This document shows positions 25,201 through 34,163 of a DNA stretch of 64,000 nucleotides, piece by piece (position 1 is the first letter of the stretch; the number at the start of each line of letters is the position of its first letter). Both the position numbers and the translations under genes were made by a program. Under the pieces are notes generated by a model that saw nothing but the letters and a program-made list of their open reading frames with translations, was not told the DNA's origin and did no database searches. Origin of the DNA: Scatophagus argus (taxonomy: Eukaryota > Chordata > Actinopteri > Scatophagidae). Location of the stretch: contig NC_058502.1 of NCBI RefSeq assembly GCF_020382885.2, positions 4,690,001 to 4,754,000 on the forward strand. Direction: 5' to 3'.

Positions 25201-28200
25201 AACCATTTCATGCATTTCTTTTAGAGCTGCCTGCCCTGTTACATAGAGGCTAACACAGCGTATCAGATGGGGTGATTATAAACAAACAGAAAAAGAGGTG
25301 AACAAAGTGAAAAGGCATCTGGCATACGCAGAGAGAAACAGAGGCAGAAAGGGAAAGAGAGACTCGTGCTGGCTCATCTATAATGCATGCTTCATTCACA
25401 ATCAATTAGGCCTTAGCACACAAAACATGTTTTGCATAATGAAGAGTCTGGCAACAACGCTGGTTCAGCAGCAACGCTACGGCCGACCCAAAAACCCGGC
25501 TAATTATAGACCTGCAGAACCCAGTCATAACATGAAAGACTGGGGAGTATATCACACAGAGCTGCAGACATGGAGGGCTTTTCTGAGGCATTTTGGCAGT
25601 ACATAAAAATGTATTCTGCTCTCAAAATCAAATGATAGCACACTAATTCTTGATTAGTAGTAAGGGATACTGCTATCATAACATGCTCACTATAATGGAG
25701 CAAAAAGTTTAAATCCTCACCTTCAGGTTCCATTCACAATAAATTTCTAGTTTATTGAAGATTAAAAGGCCATAAGAACAAGAGGATCCACCTTAACTCC
25801 TAACTAAAAACTTAACCCTTATTTAATCAAGGCAGGTTTTCTGAGCATGAATGCTCTTTTTCAACGGTGACTGTCTTCACCTGGCTGTCAGGGACATGTC
25901 AGTGTTCTAGAGCCACTAATTCACTTTCTGGTCTAAATGTAGTCAGACAACCTTAAAGAGTAAGAGCCTGCAGAAAATGCAGAGCAGAAATGCATCATTC
26001 CCTGAATTCCGTCTGTGGTGTCTGAGATATTGTGCATAAAACTATGGATGGATTGACAGGACATACAGTGTGTGACGGACACACTGGACAGACACATGTG
26101 TGAGTTGAGCAGGGCATTTAAGATACTATTCCACACAAAGCATGTTACTGACATTATTTTTGAGGGCTGATAAAGTCTGTTGTGTAGGCATTTTCTTCCT
26201 GCTTCGCTTGTCTGCTTGATTACTTCAGGGATTGCAACTCTCCTCCATGCAAATGTGTTTGCACATACTGAGCTTGCCATAAAGGCAGGCTTTACGACAA
26301 ACATACTCAACCCCTCAGAGCCACAACAGAGAACAGAGCTGAGCTGTGCTTTCAGATTGGTCTTTAAACAGAGTTCACCACTTCATCAGCCCAACTTTAT
26401 ACAGAAGGCAATATCCAGGCCAATAACCAGCTGAAGCAATGTCAATAATAACCTACTACTCTATTGCACAGATGAGAAGCCACGGATGATATGTGCAAGA
26501 AATGAGAAAATAAGCTGCTAGAATTTCATAGTAATCTGTCTGTTATTCTCCTTCTGCTCCTCAAAGCATCAACTCTCACCTGAAATTCTTGTTTCATAAT
26601 ATCACCTGAATATTATGTTTGCTTGCTTCTGTGTTGATTCATGGTCAGTCCTGCGTGGATATACTGTACGTGCGCTGCGTACGTGTTTGTGTGTATGTCA
26701 AGGATCTGAGGCAGATTTAGGAGTCAAGTGCAAATATGAAAATAATTACCAAAATCTTGCTGCCCAAGTGAACTCTGGCAGAGCTAATCCTCTCAGCCAT
26801 TTCTATCCCCGACTTGAGCTTACCTATACAGGGTTTTGAAGGCCTTATAATGCTGTGTAAACTAACAATGCCTAAATCTTCTTACACATTAACCTAGTAG
26901 TGATAAAGCTACTGTATTTATCTAGTGTTCAATTCATTACCAGGGACACACTGAGTAATGCTGTCACATCAGAAGGTCCCGGCTGAGAACACGATGGTGA
27001 AAAAAATTACGTCTTCAAGGCGCTCACGTTGTCAAAAATAATCCAAAACCCAAATATATTTCAATTTGATTCAACTTACAAACAAAAACAACAAATCCAC
27101 ATGTTTAGAATCATAACTGGATGAGTAACTTAAATGATCGGTTAATTATAAAATTACCACTAACGCTACGTGGATTCAGGCAAAAGGCTGAAACAGCAAC
27201 CTCAATAACAGCTTAATTTCAACGTCAAGGGATGCAATGAAGTTATACTTTTTTAAATTCAATACCTTCACAAAACTATTTTCAACTGACATTTTATCAC
27301 CATATTTCTTGTAGAAAAATATTTTTACTTTCTGTTAAAACATGAAAATGTATGTGTTTTGTGTTTGACTAACTTTGTCCTGTTGGCCACAGCCAACCCT
27401 ATATCAACAATAGCCAATTTCATTTATTGCCCCATAATCTAATACCATGAATCACTGCGTAACACACTGCTGGCAAAAGCTATCCGTGAAGGAAGCCCCA
27501 TATTGTTTGGTCCACTGCTATTATTTAGATGCTTTTGAGGCCTTGACTGCTGATGAAGCAGAAAAAGAAAAACACTTTGATTTAATTAAATTAACCAAAA
27601 ATGTCAATCAGCCATAGATTCTGCTTCTTGCCAACAAGTGACGTATTTATAATTTTGCCCAGACTTTGTACAAACAACAACAACAACAAAAAAAGAACAA
27701 AAAATTGATACCAGCTTTTAACCCACCCCCTTCACCTCCTCCTACATCAGTGTCAGTGGCTAGAATTTATAATCTATTCATCTATTTTGACCTTTTTAGC
27801 TTCTGAGCACCGCTGAACAGTCTCTCATGCATTACATCCATGAAACGGTCTATTCCAGGCAGTAATTACAGAGGCGAGCAACCCTTGATGTGCCATTTGA
27901 ATGTTACTTTAAACTTTTCAATTCACCTGGCACAGAGGCTGACATACCAGACAAACAAAAGTTTACTGACAAGAGTTTGGCCTGCGCCAGTGACTGCTGC
28001 CTTCAGTGCAAAGCCCAGCACTGCAGCGGTGCAACGACCAGCGAGGAGAATAAATCCAGATTGAGTGGGCTGGTTGGAAGTGCACTGTGGATCACATACT
28101 GTTGATCATCATTTCTGCTGGTGGTTCGCTGTGGCTTTTATCTCTTTTACATTAGCTACGGCTCGATCCTTATGTGGGTGGTGCTTGATTGCTAGGCAGC

Positions 28201-30280
28201 ATATGGTCCCCTTACCATCAGATCATTCCACTACATGCTTAAGCAACTGTGTGTCCCTGCCCCCAGCCTCACCCTGCAGCAGAGAAGAATACATTTTGAC
28301 AAGCCATGACACACTATCTTTGCAACATGCATGCCCTTAGTTTCTACCCTCTGGCAGAGAGCGGAGACTGCTGCAGGGCAAATGTAACAAGGTGTTCTGA
28401 GCATTATAGCTTACCTGTCTCTGGATAATGTATTCACTACAAGAAAGCCGAGAAGCCACTGCTACTATTTCTTATTTCAATGCTGTGTCACAGGCAGAAG
28501 ATGCTGCTGTTAACTGTTGTGCTGTTGTGAGTGGCTTCTGAGTTCCTTTGTGTTTACAAAGGCATCATAATACTCAGGAACAGCAACCTTAAATCACAAT
28601 GCATGAGCTCCTGGTAGTGATGTAGCAAGTACCCAACCTGTTCCAAAAGGCTGGTTTACTAAGTTATGTAGTTTATGCAGCAGAACTGAAGAGAAAAGAC
28701 TGAAAAGATCTTTCCCTGCTCCACATTTAAGGTTGTACTCGGCAAACACATCCAGATGGCTCAGTCAACCTGCTTCTTAGAACAGGCATCAGGTGAGTTC
28801 ACGCTTTGTGGGCTGAAATGTGAACTTAAAAAACAGCTCTTACAAGACATATTCTGAAAATAACTGTTTGTTGACATTTGTGCTCACACAAAATCCCGAT
28901 GAATAACGGAAAATCATTTTGCTCATAAAGAATTGAAATTACTTTGTCACCATTCCCTGCTGGACCATCTGATGATGGCACCATTTCCTGAAACACGTCT
29001 CTGACATTTCTTCTTGCTCATCAGCTGATGTACATGTATCTGCAATAAGCTAAAATAATCATTCATATCTGCCTGGCAAATCTATCAGGGTGGTCCCAGT
29101 TTGTAAACTCGATGACAGATCACTAGCTTGGGTCAATACTTACAGACATGCGAATCTACTGGTTATTAACAAGTGTGAGAAACCAAAATCTACAAAACCC
29201 TGAACAAATAAAGCTTCCCCCAGATCTGATACAGATTTTACCTCCAACAAACAGGTAAAAGCAATACATTGTGGCTTTTATCCCTGTCTGCACAAAAAGA
29301 AGCCAGTAAAACAGTCCTCCGTGGACATATTCTGAATACCGGGATTACAGTGAACAAATGGCTGCTTCTGCCAATCAGGACACCAATAACTGGTCAGAAA
29401 ATTGATTTGTGGAGGTGTGTTTGAATTATGGTTGGGTGAATAGTAGAGGGAAGCACACAACCATACAACTCTTGCTGGTGACTGGTTACTGACAGTTTGA
29501 TCCTCCATCAAGGCCTGGACGCTGCTGCCCGGTGAAGTCCACTCCTATTGGTCATTATATGGATGCTTAACGGTTACTAGGCAACTCAACCTCTTACATA
29601 TAAATATACATATATAGTAGCCGACTGACCAATTAATTAGGGCAGTGCGAGCCAATCCAGTGGCCTGCAATGGCAGCCTCCTCTAGAAAGCGCTGTAGGT
29701 AGATACAAATATAGCCCCGGCCTATTCATTAAAGCTGGGCTCAAATGAAACAATGTTGAAAGTATCAACAGAGCGCCGCGCTGCCTGGGAAAACATACAG
29801 AAACATGTCGTTATACGCCGAATGCAAGCGCGAAAGACGTGACTTGAGCAGACGTTTCTTTTTCCTGCCTGATGTGTGAACTGTGCCACATTTAGTCGCT
29901 AAAACCAGGCCTAAATAAGCGTGTATTTTTGTCACGAAAACTCATTCGCACAGGCCTCGTTGCTAATAAGAGTGAAGGCTATGTCGAGGAGGGATAAGAA
30001 ATATCTGGGCCACAGGCTTCAGGCTACTGTCAGCCCCGGGGTTTAGCACACACACACACAGAGAGAGAGAGCGCGCGACAGGGAGCCAAAAGTGGGTGAG
30101 AAACGCGTTTCCTCCTCGCCGGAGCCCTACGTGGTCGACCGTTAACTCCATGCAAAGAGCTCACCGCGAAAAACAACCTGTCAAAACGCCACATTATTCG
30201 ATACATTAAACAGTAGGCCTGCCCACTGGTGTGTTTACCAGTCGGCGGAGGGTACAATTAGGAGCTTTGCCGCTTACCAT
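6849..30280 (-). CDS. ppp3r1: PPP3R1, calcineurin B regulatory subunit type 1
   Basis: Ca2+-binding regulatory subunit of the phosphatase calcineurin (PP2B); it binds the catalytic A subunit and links Ca2+ signals to NFAT dephosphorylation. Six coding exons on the minus strand (30278-30280, 20405-20444, 11041-11217, 9715-9774, 8953-9137, 6849-6896) join to 513 nt, 170 aa, exactly the vertebrate length. The N-terminus [11 protein letters not shown] keeps Gly2 for myristoylation. Four EF-hand loops are intact: [12 protein letters not shown] (31-42), [12 protein letters not shown] (63-74), [12 protein letters not shown] (100-111) and [12 protein letters not shown] (141-152). The C-terminus is [13 protein letters not shown]. 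The first exon contributes only the ATG, so the gene spans about 23.4 kb for a very short CDS. Teleosts usually carry a and b copies; which one this is cannot be told here. Confidence 0.97.
6897..8952 (-). other. ppp3r1: ppp3r1 intron 5
   Basis: 2.06 kb with canonical ends. The stretch 7950-8150 is more GC-rich than its surroundings but shows no recognisable gene. A short TA-rich run is at 7470-7490. Nothing else was recognised. Confidence 0.8.
8953..9137 (-). CDS. ppp3r1: ppp3r1 coding exon 5 (EF-hands 3 and 4)
   Basis: Completes Phe, then [20 protein letters not shown] and on to ISFEEFCA (185 nt). The acceptor CACAG is at 9138-9142 and the donor is GTAAGT. Confidence 0.96.
9138..11040 (-). 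other. ppp3r1: ppp3r1 introns 4 (9138-9714) and 3 (9775-11040)
   Basis: AT-rich intronic DNA. There is a short tandem of a TCACTTA unit at about 10132-10151 and a TA-rich patch at 10795-10822. No other feature was seen. Confidence 0.8.
9715..9774 (-). CDS. ppp3r1: ppp3r1 coding exon 4
   Basis: Completes Glu, then [19 protein letters not shown] plus one base (60 nt); acceptor CCCAG, donor GTAAGT. Confidence 0.96.
11041..11217 (-). CDS. ppp3r1: ppp3r1 coding exon 3 (EF-hands 1 and 2)
   Basis: Completes Phe15, then [20 protein letters not shown] and on to NGEVDFK plus one base. The acceptor CTCCAG is at 11218-11223 and the donor is GTATGC. It is 177 nt. Confidence 0.96.
12838..13135 (+). mobile_element. 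palindromic MITE-like repeat, copy 1
   Basis: Recognised from the teleost-wide repeat that carries a 'TTCCAACTTCTCA...GGATTTTTGCTG' core, a 'TATGATAGTAAACTGAATA' segment and 'ATTAATTAA' flanks. It is often placed with nonautonomous hAT-type elements, though I cannot verify the class here. Decayed; boundaries approximate. Confidence 0.55.
13213..13266. repeat. (TA)n microsatellite
   Basis: Nearly pure alternating AT for 54 bp, interrupted by one G, inside ppp3r1 intron 2. Confidence 0.95.
14158..14585 (+). mobile_element. palindromic MITE-like repeat, copies 2-3 (tandem or nested)
   Basis: The core 'GTTCCAGCTGCTTAAATGT' with flanking 'AATTAGTTGATTAATTGAT' occurs at 14170-14330. A second partial core, 'ACCAGCTGCTTGAATAAAA', with 'AAACAATTAATCAGC' lies at 14440-14550, so two copies appear adjacent. 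Boundaries approximate. Confidence 0.5.
16153..16165 (-). promoter_or_regulatory. perfect RFX X-box consensus match, ppp3r1 intron 2
   Basis: The minus strand reads GTTGCC-T-AGTAAC, satisfying GTNRCC N(0-3) RGYAAC at every position with a one-base spacer. Occupancy is unknown. Confidence 0.4.
16193..16220. repeat. (CA)14 microsatellite
   Basis: Pure CA dinucleotide run in ppp3r1 intron 2. Confidence 0.95.
17078..17249. repeat. A-rich runs, including poly(A) at 17225-17249
   Basis: Two homopolymer-like A tracts 110 bp apart. They could be old retroposon tails, but no head sequence is recognisable upstream. Confidence 0.6.
17988..18002 (+). promoter_or_regulatory. near X-box match, ppp3r1 intron 2
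   Basis: Reads GAAACC-CCT-AGCAAC: a perfect RGYAAC half and one mismatch in the GTNRCC half, with a three-base spacer. It lies in the higher-GC segment 17750-18070. Confidence 0.25.
18191..18210. repeat. (GT)10 microsatellite
   Basis: Pure GT run in ppp3r1 intron 2. Confidence 0.9.
18598..18671. repeat. GA-rich low-complexity tract
   Basis: Two GAGAGA blocks joined by CAGA/GAAAG-rich sequence. Confidence 0.85.
19872..19891. repeat. (CTC)n trinucleotide repeat
   Basis: Six to seven CTC units in ppp3r1 intron 2. Confidence 0.85.
20405..20444 (-). CDS. ppp3r1: ppp3r1 coding exon 2
   Basis: [13 protein letters not shown] plus one base, 40 nt; acceptor TTCAG, donor GTAAGT. Confidence 0.95.
23363..23420. 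repeat. GATCCC-type interspersed repeat tail
   Basis: 'ATACTTTATCGATCCCTGTA' followed by GGGAAA resembles the 'TTTATTGATCCC..GGGAAATT' end found in many teleost retroelements. Related tails occur at 36620-36655 and 60515-60560. The family is not assigned. Confidence 0.4.
24150..24397 (+). mobile_element. 3' end of a LINE-like retroelement
   Basis: A T-rich stretch with 'CACCAATCACCAAGACAAATTCC', then 'CATGGCAATAAAGACAATTTTGATTCTGATTCTGA'-type ending (AATAAA plus TTCTGA repeats), as in the 3' tails of common teleost LINEs. No reverse-transcriptase coding remains. Boundaries and family uncertain. Confidence 0.5.
24587..24745 (-). mobile_element. SINE tail fragment, same family as 34523-35103
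   Basis: Reads 'CATTCTCTATACCAGTTATC' and 'CTGGAGCCTATCCCAG', diverged from the intact copy in cnrip1 intron 2. Only the tail half is present; the tRNA-like head is missing, as in 5'-truncated retroposons. Confidence 0.7.
29573..29585 (-). promoter_or_regulatory. perfect RFX X-box consensus match near the ppp3r1 promoter
   Basis: The same 13-mer as at 16153-16165 (minus strand GTTGCC-T-AGTAAC). It lies about 700 bp inside the gene from the start-codon exon. Confidence 0.4.
30047..30072. repeat. (CA)n(GA)n compound microsatellite
   Basis: CA run passing into GA run and CGCGCG, in the CpG-rich proximal part of ppp3r1 intron 1. Confidence 0.9.
30278..30280 (-). CDS. ppp3r1: ppp3r1 coding exon 1 (start codon only)
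   Basis: The minus strand reads CAAG-ATG followed directly by donor GTAAGCGG (30271-30277). Exon 2 opens with the Gly2 codon GGA in phase 0, giving MGNEASY as in calcineurin B. The 5'UTR part of this exon extends toward about 30.5 kb. Confidence 0.88.
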
Positions 30281-30700
30281 CTTGCAGGTCGGATGATGAA
30301 ATCCAGGCGATGTGTACGGAAAAGAGGTACAGCAGGGGGAGGGGGGGGAGTCGATAGGCCGCCGAGTTGTGGCGAGAAATACAAAAAATATGGTTGTGGT
30401 GCTCTCTGAGGTCTCGTCCTCGCTTTAAACCCAGCTTGAGGCACTCTTCCCCGTCTATCTCTCTCTCTCTCTCTCTCTCTCCTTTGCCGAGGCTTTCACT
30501 GCAGTGGCAATGGGAGGGAGACCCGCTGGGAGGGGACAGTAAGCGGAGGAGGAGGCTCGGGTTGACAAGCAGGCGGTGGCGGAGGGGAGGAGAGAAGAGG
30601 CGAGGGAGGGGGAGGTGCAGCAGTACTGTACATCCGGGACCTGCAGGTTACATTTATTTATTTATATTTTTACCTCCTGAATAAGTTTGTGTTTGTGCTC
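30281..30700 (-). promoter_or_regulatory. ppp3r1: ppp3r1 5'UTR / CpG-rich promoter
   Basis: GC- and CpG-rich sequence upstream of the ATG exon, including a (CT)n run at 30458-30482 (GA on the transcribed sense strand) and G-rich stretches at 30530-30620. No TATA box was recognised. The start site is not determined. Confidence 0.6.
30458..30482. repeat. (CT)n microsatellite
   Basis: Pure CT run upstream of the ppp3r1 start codon. It may lie within the 5'UTR or core promoter. Confidence 0.9.
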
Positions 30701-33700
30701 CCCCTGCCGGTGGCGCCGATGTACTGCAAGAAGTCGCCACTCAGGCTTTTTCATACTCTGTACACCCGCAACCTCACTCAGCTCAACTCAACTGGCAGAT
30801 GGACTTCATTTTATCTAATCCCTATGGCACTAAGTCGGTTCATCAATAGTACAGACTTTGCCTCATGAACAAGCACTAAATCCAGTCTAAGCGTCGTAAA
30901 CCACAGTGAGATTTGAAGTGGTTACAGATGAAAATAAAACCTAAACAATCACAGGCCTGCAGTTTCTGAACACAATCTTTGGGCTGGAGCACAAATCAGC
31001 ACTATAACAGAAGGCTTCATGTGTTATGAGTAGCAGTACGTATGGGAGTGTGTAAACACTTGTAGATGCAGGAGAAGATATTAGGTTGTATGTGTGTGCA
31101 GCCATAGCAGCAGATGCACATCCAAGCAAGCACTGATTTGCAGATTAAAAGCAATAAAACGTCTAAATTAAACTTAGTTGGGTTTTTTTTTTTGTTTGTT
31201 TTTTTAAAAAGATATTTAGGCGATCTAACTGTTGATTCACTGTTTTTTTCCATTAATATGTATTTTGAAATATGATTTGTATGTAATAGACATTTAAAAA
31301 CCTTTCAGTTTGTAACTAAGTATAGACCAGCTGAAGATTAGTCAAAGTTGAAACCCTTCTGACTCAAATGCCTAAATTCATTTTGACACTTTTATTCAAC
31401 CAAGACACATTCTTACAATACGTCCTCCAGTACACAGCACTTTTGCATGAGTTTAATAATTTTGCGGGTTGTTGGTTGATATATGCATATATAATTCATT
31501 CTATCATTCTTGGCTTTATATTCCTACATAACAGTCAAATTTTGCAGGATACATCCAACCTTATCCGTGTTTTCTGCAGGACCTCATTTGTAGCTAAACA
31601 TACAATACTGTCATAATGACATCATGTTTGGTTTTTGTTGGGACAGAATTGTCAACTCAGAAACACATTAAAAAGTAGCTTGTGATGTCAGAAAATGTCA
31701 TTAGTTTGTTGTCACTATGGGCCCTATATTCATCCTAACTACTGTGGCCTGTACACCAGAGCTTTAAAGGACATTTTCCTTCCCATGTCCCATACACTAT
31801 GTAGACAAAAGTACCCAGACACACCTCATTATGGGGTGCTTTTTCAGGGATTGGGCTCAGCCCCTTGCTTCCAGTGAAGGGAAAACTTAATGCTTCAGCA
31901 CACCAAGACATTTTGGACAATGCTATGCTTCAAACTTTGTGACAACAGTTTGTTGAAGGCCCTTTTCTATTCCAGCATGACTGTGCCCCAGTGCACAAAG
32001 CAAAGCTCCATAAAGACATGGTTGGATGAGTTTGGTGATAAACTCCTTCCCAGTTGTTTGAGTTGTTTATACTTTTCTGAGGTTTAGGTAGGTTTAGAAT
32101 TAGTTAAATGAATGCATTAGCCACATTAAATATTTCCCATTTTACTATTAATAACATCACTTTCACAAAAATGTAAATTTCAGCACTATATTGTACAATT
32201 TCATTTTGCTGCTGCTTGCATAGGTCAATTCAACATGTCAGTTTCTACCAAAATACACACAATAATAAAACATTTTCAGTGGTTCAACACCGTACAAAAA
32301 TACAGTTTTTCTAATATTTTGATTCTCCACAAGAAATAGAAAAAAATATAACATTAACAGTTTATGTTCTGAATGCTTCAAATACATATTTTCTCCTTAA
32401 TAAACATGAATATTCATGGATAAATGGAAGAGGTAGAGAAAACCAACAAAGAAACAAACATGCTGTACAAAGGAGCACAACTTCACCTGAATACCAAATT
32501 CCTACTTCCAGTACCACAAAATAATGAACACAGCTACACAGAGCATTCACTCCAAAACACTATGGGCCCTGGTTTCATCATAAGGTGTAGGCAGTGGCAC
32601 AGGTTCGCTTGATTCACAAGATTCTGGGTAATTTAATGATTTGGAGGTGCTGACGCAGAAGAGGTGCACTGCAGTGTAAAAGGATATGGGCTGAAACACG
32701 CTTTTGAGAGAGTAGACATATTATTTCTGGGTCCAGCTATCAGCAGCTCGTAGAGGCTGGGAGATGGCTTGTACACTTTTAAACAAACAATGTCCTTGTC
32801 CATTTGGCTTGTGTCCTGTGTCAGTCATGAGTGACCTGAAATGCTTTTGCAGGCTGCAGCAACAGGACTGTTCAGATATAGAAGTGGTATCTCCCCGGTT
32901 TGGCGAGGACCAGCTTCAAGGTGCAAGTGTCTCAGCACAATAGGCCGAAGGCAGTTCGGTTTTGTTATCATTTTACAAGTTCCTGCACTTAACGAAATTT
33001 GAATTCATTTTCAACTGTGTGGACCCGTGACCCCACAGTTTTAACTTTAGAAGCTGCAGCTGTCATGGCAAGTTCCCATAAGAGGACAGATGGAAAAAAT
33101 TCTGCTCGGGGCCAACGAAATCCAAAGTCACTCATGCAAGGACGCTGGACTTTGTCGAGAGGAGAAATGCTCTATTCTTAGACGATAATAACATTTTGGT
33201 AACTTTTGTAACATGACTTAAGTTAACACATAATTAACTTTCATGCTAGCAATAGTTTTGAAAGAATGACATGAATTTCTGGATTTTTGGAATGAAATGT
33301 TTCACATATAAACATAACTTCAAAATACATAACCACAAATAAACACATCTGAACAAACACGGTTTATGAAATACACACGCACACACTGTAGCTAAACACA
33401 CAGGCACACAGGCGTTCACACACACACACACAGTACTGCACATGCACATATGTCTGAATACACTTGAGGGTCACCAGTTGCCACAATCGAATTGTACAAA
33501 ACAGTTACCTCCTTTAATCTCCCATAAATAATTTTAACAGATTTTAAAGTAGGTTGTTGAGAAGTGCTACACGTTCCATTTTGACCTCAATACAATGTGC
33601 CAGGTTAATTTTGACACATTTGTATCATCACCATAAACAAACAAAACCAATGTGAAAACACTGGCAACATCACTGCATTTTACATGTTCCGCCATAGGAT

Positions 33701-33998
33701 TGGATTTGGCAGGAAATTGGGTGCATTTTTTAACAGAATTAAAACAGGAAAAGTTGAGTTTTCTTTTTCAAACAGGGAAAAGCGTTTAGGTTTTTTCTTA
33801 CTGGTCAATGATGGGAAATATGAGAGGTTGTAATTATGAAAAAAAAAATATTGAGCAGACTGGATTGACAGGAAGGAAGGACATATACATCCTTTTAGCA
33901 ACAGGAAGCAATAGATCATAATTACACACTGACGGTTAGATATGTCACATCTTGTGTTTTCACAGAGTACACGCTAAATGTTTCAAGCCATTTCTCCA
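30701..33998. other. ppp3r1 promoter to cnrip1 3' side, noncoding
   Basis: AT-rich. It includes a truncated Tc1-like element (31795-32037), CA-rich DNA at 33376-33432, and presumably the cnrip1 3'UTR at its right end. I could not fix the cnrip1 poly(A) site. No coding exon was recognised. Confidence 0.65.
31795..32037 (+). mobile_element. Tc1/mariner-type DNA transposon relic, 3'-truncated
   Basis: Begins directly after a TA (31793-31794) with the inverted-repeat end CACTATGTAGACAAAAGTA. It then follows, in opposite orientation, the element at 42787-43330 through transposase-derived sequence (the HDCAPVHKA second-aspartate region, then SIKTWLDEFG) and stops abruptly. The right end and inverted repeat are missing, as is the N-terminal part of the transposase. 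Confidence 0.8.
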
Positions 33999-34163
33999 TC
34001 AGACAAACATCTCCTTGTTGACCCACATGAGTGTGCGCGTGTCGTTGGGTTTGCATTCATACTCGATGCTGTTGAAGCTGTTCCCCCACTGGCAGTGGTC
34101 CCTCTTGTTGTAGTTGTAGTACTTCACCTGCCACACAGTTTCAAACATCCCCACCTCTGTGAA
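33999..34163 (-). CDS. cnrip1: cnrip1 coding exon 3 with stop
   Basis: [20 protein letters not shown] through [12 protein letters not shown] and TGA (33999-34001), after a CTTCAG acceptor. Confidence 0.96.
   Translation of the reverse strand, partial: FTEVGMFETVWQVKYYNYNKRDHCQWGNSFNSIEYECKPNDTRTLMWVNKEMFV

Larger units (their letters stand above)
20445..30277 (-). other. ppp3r1: ppp3r1 intron 1, 9.8 kb
   Basis: Contains a SINE tail fragment (24587-24745), a LINE-like 3' end (24150-24397) and a GATCCC-type repeat tail (23363-23420). The segment 22190-22420 is GC-richer than its flanks without recognisable coding homology. The promoter-proximal part (29.5-30.3 kb) is CpG-richer and holds an X-box match at 29573-29585. 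Confidence 0.75.

Noticed and set aside
30700..30720. CTCF-like CCTGCCGGTGGCGC near the ppp3r1 promoter
   Set aside because: It differs from the core consensus at two positions, including the strongly preferred A. CpG-rich promoters give such matches by chance.
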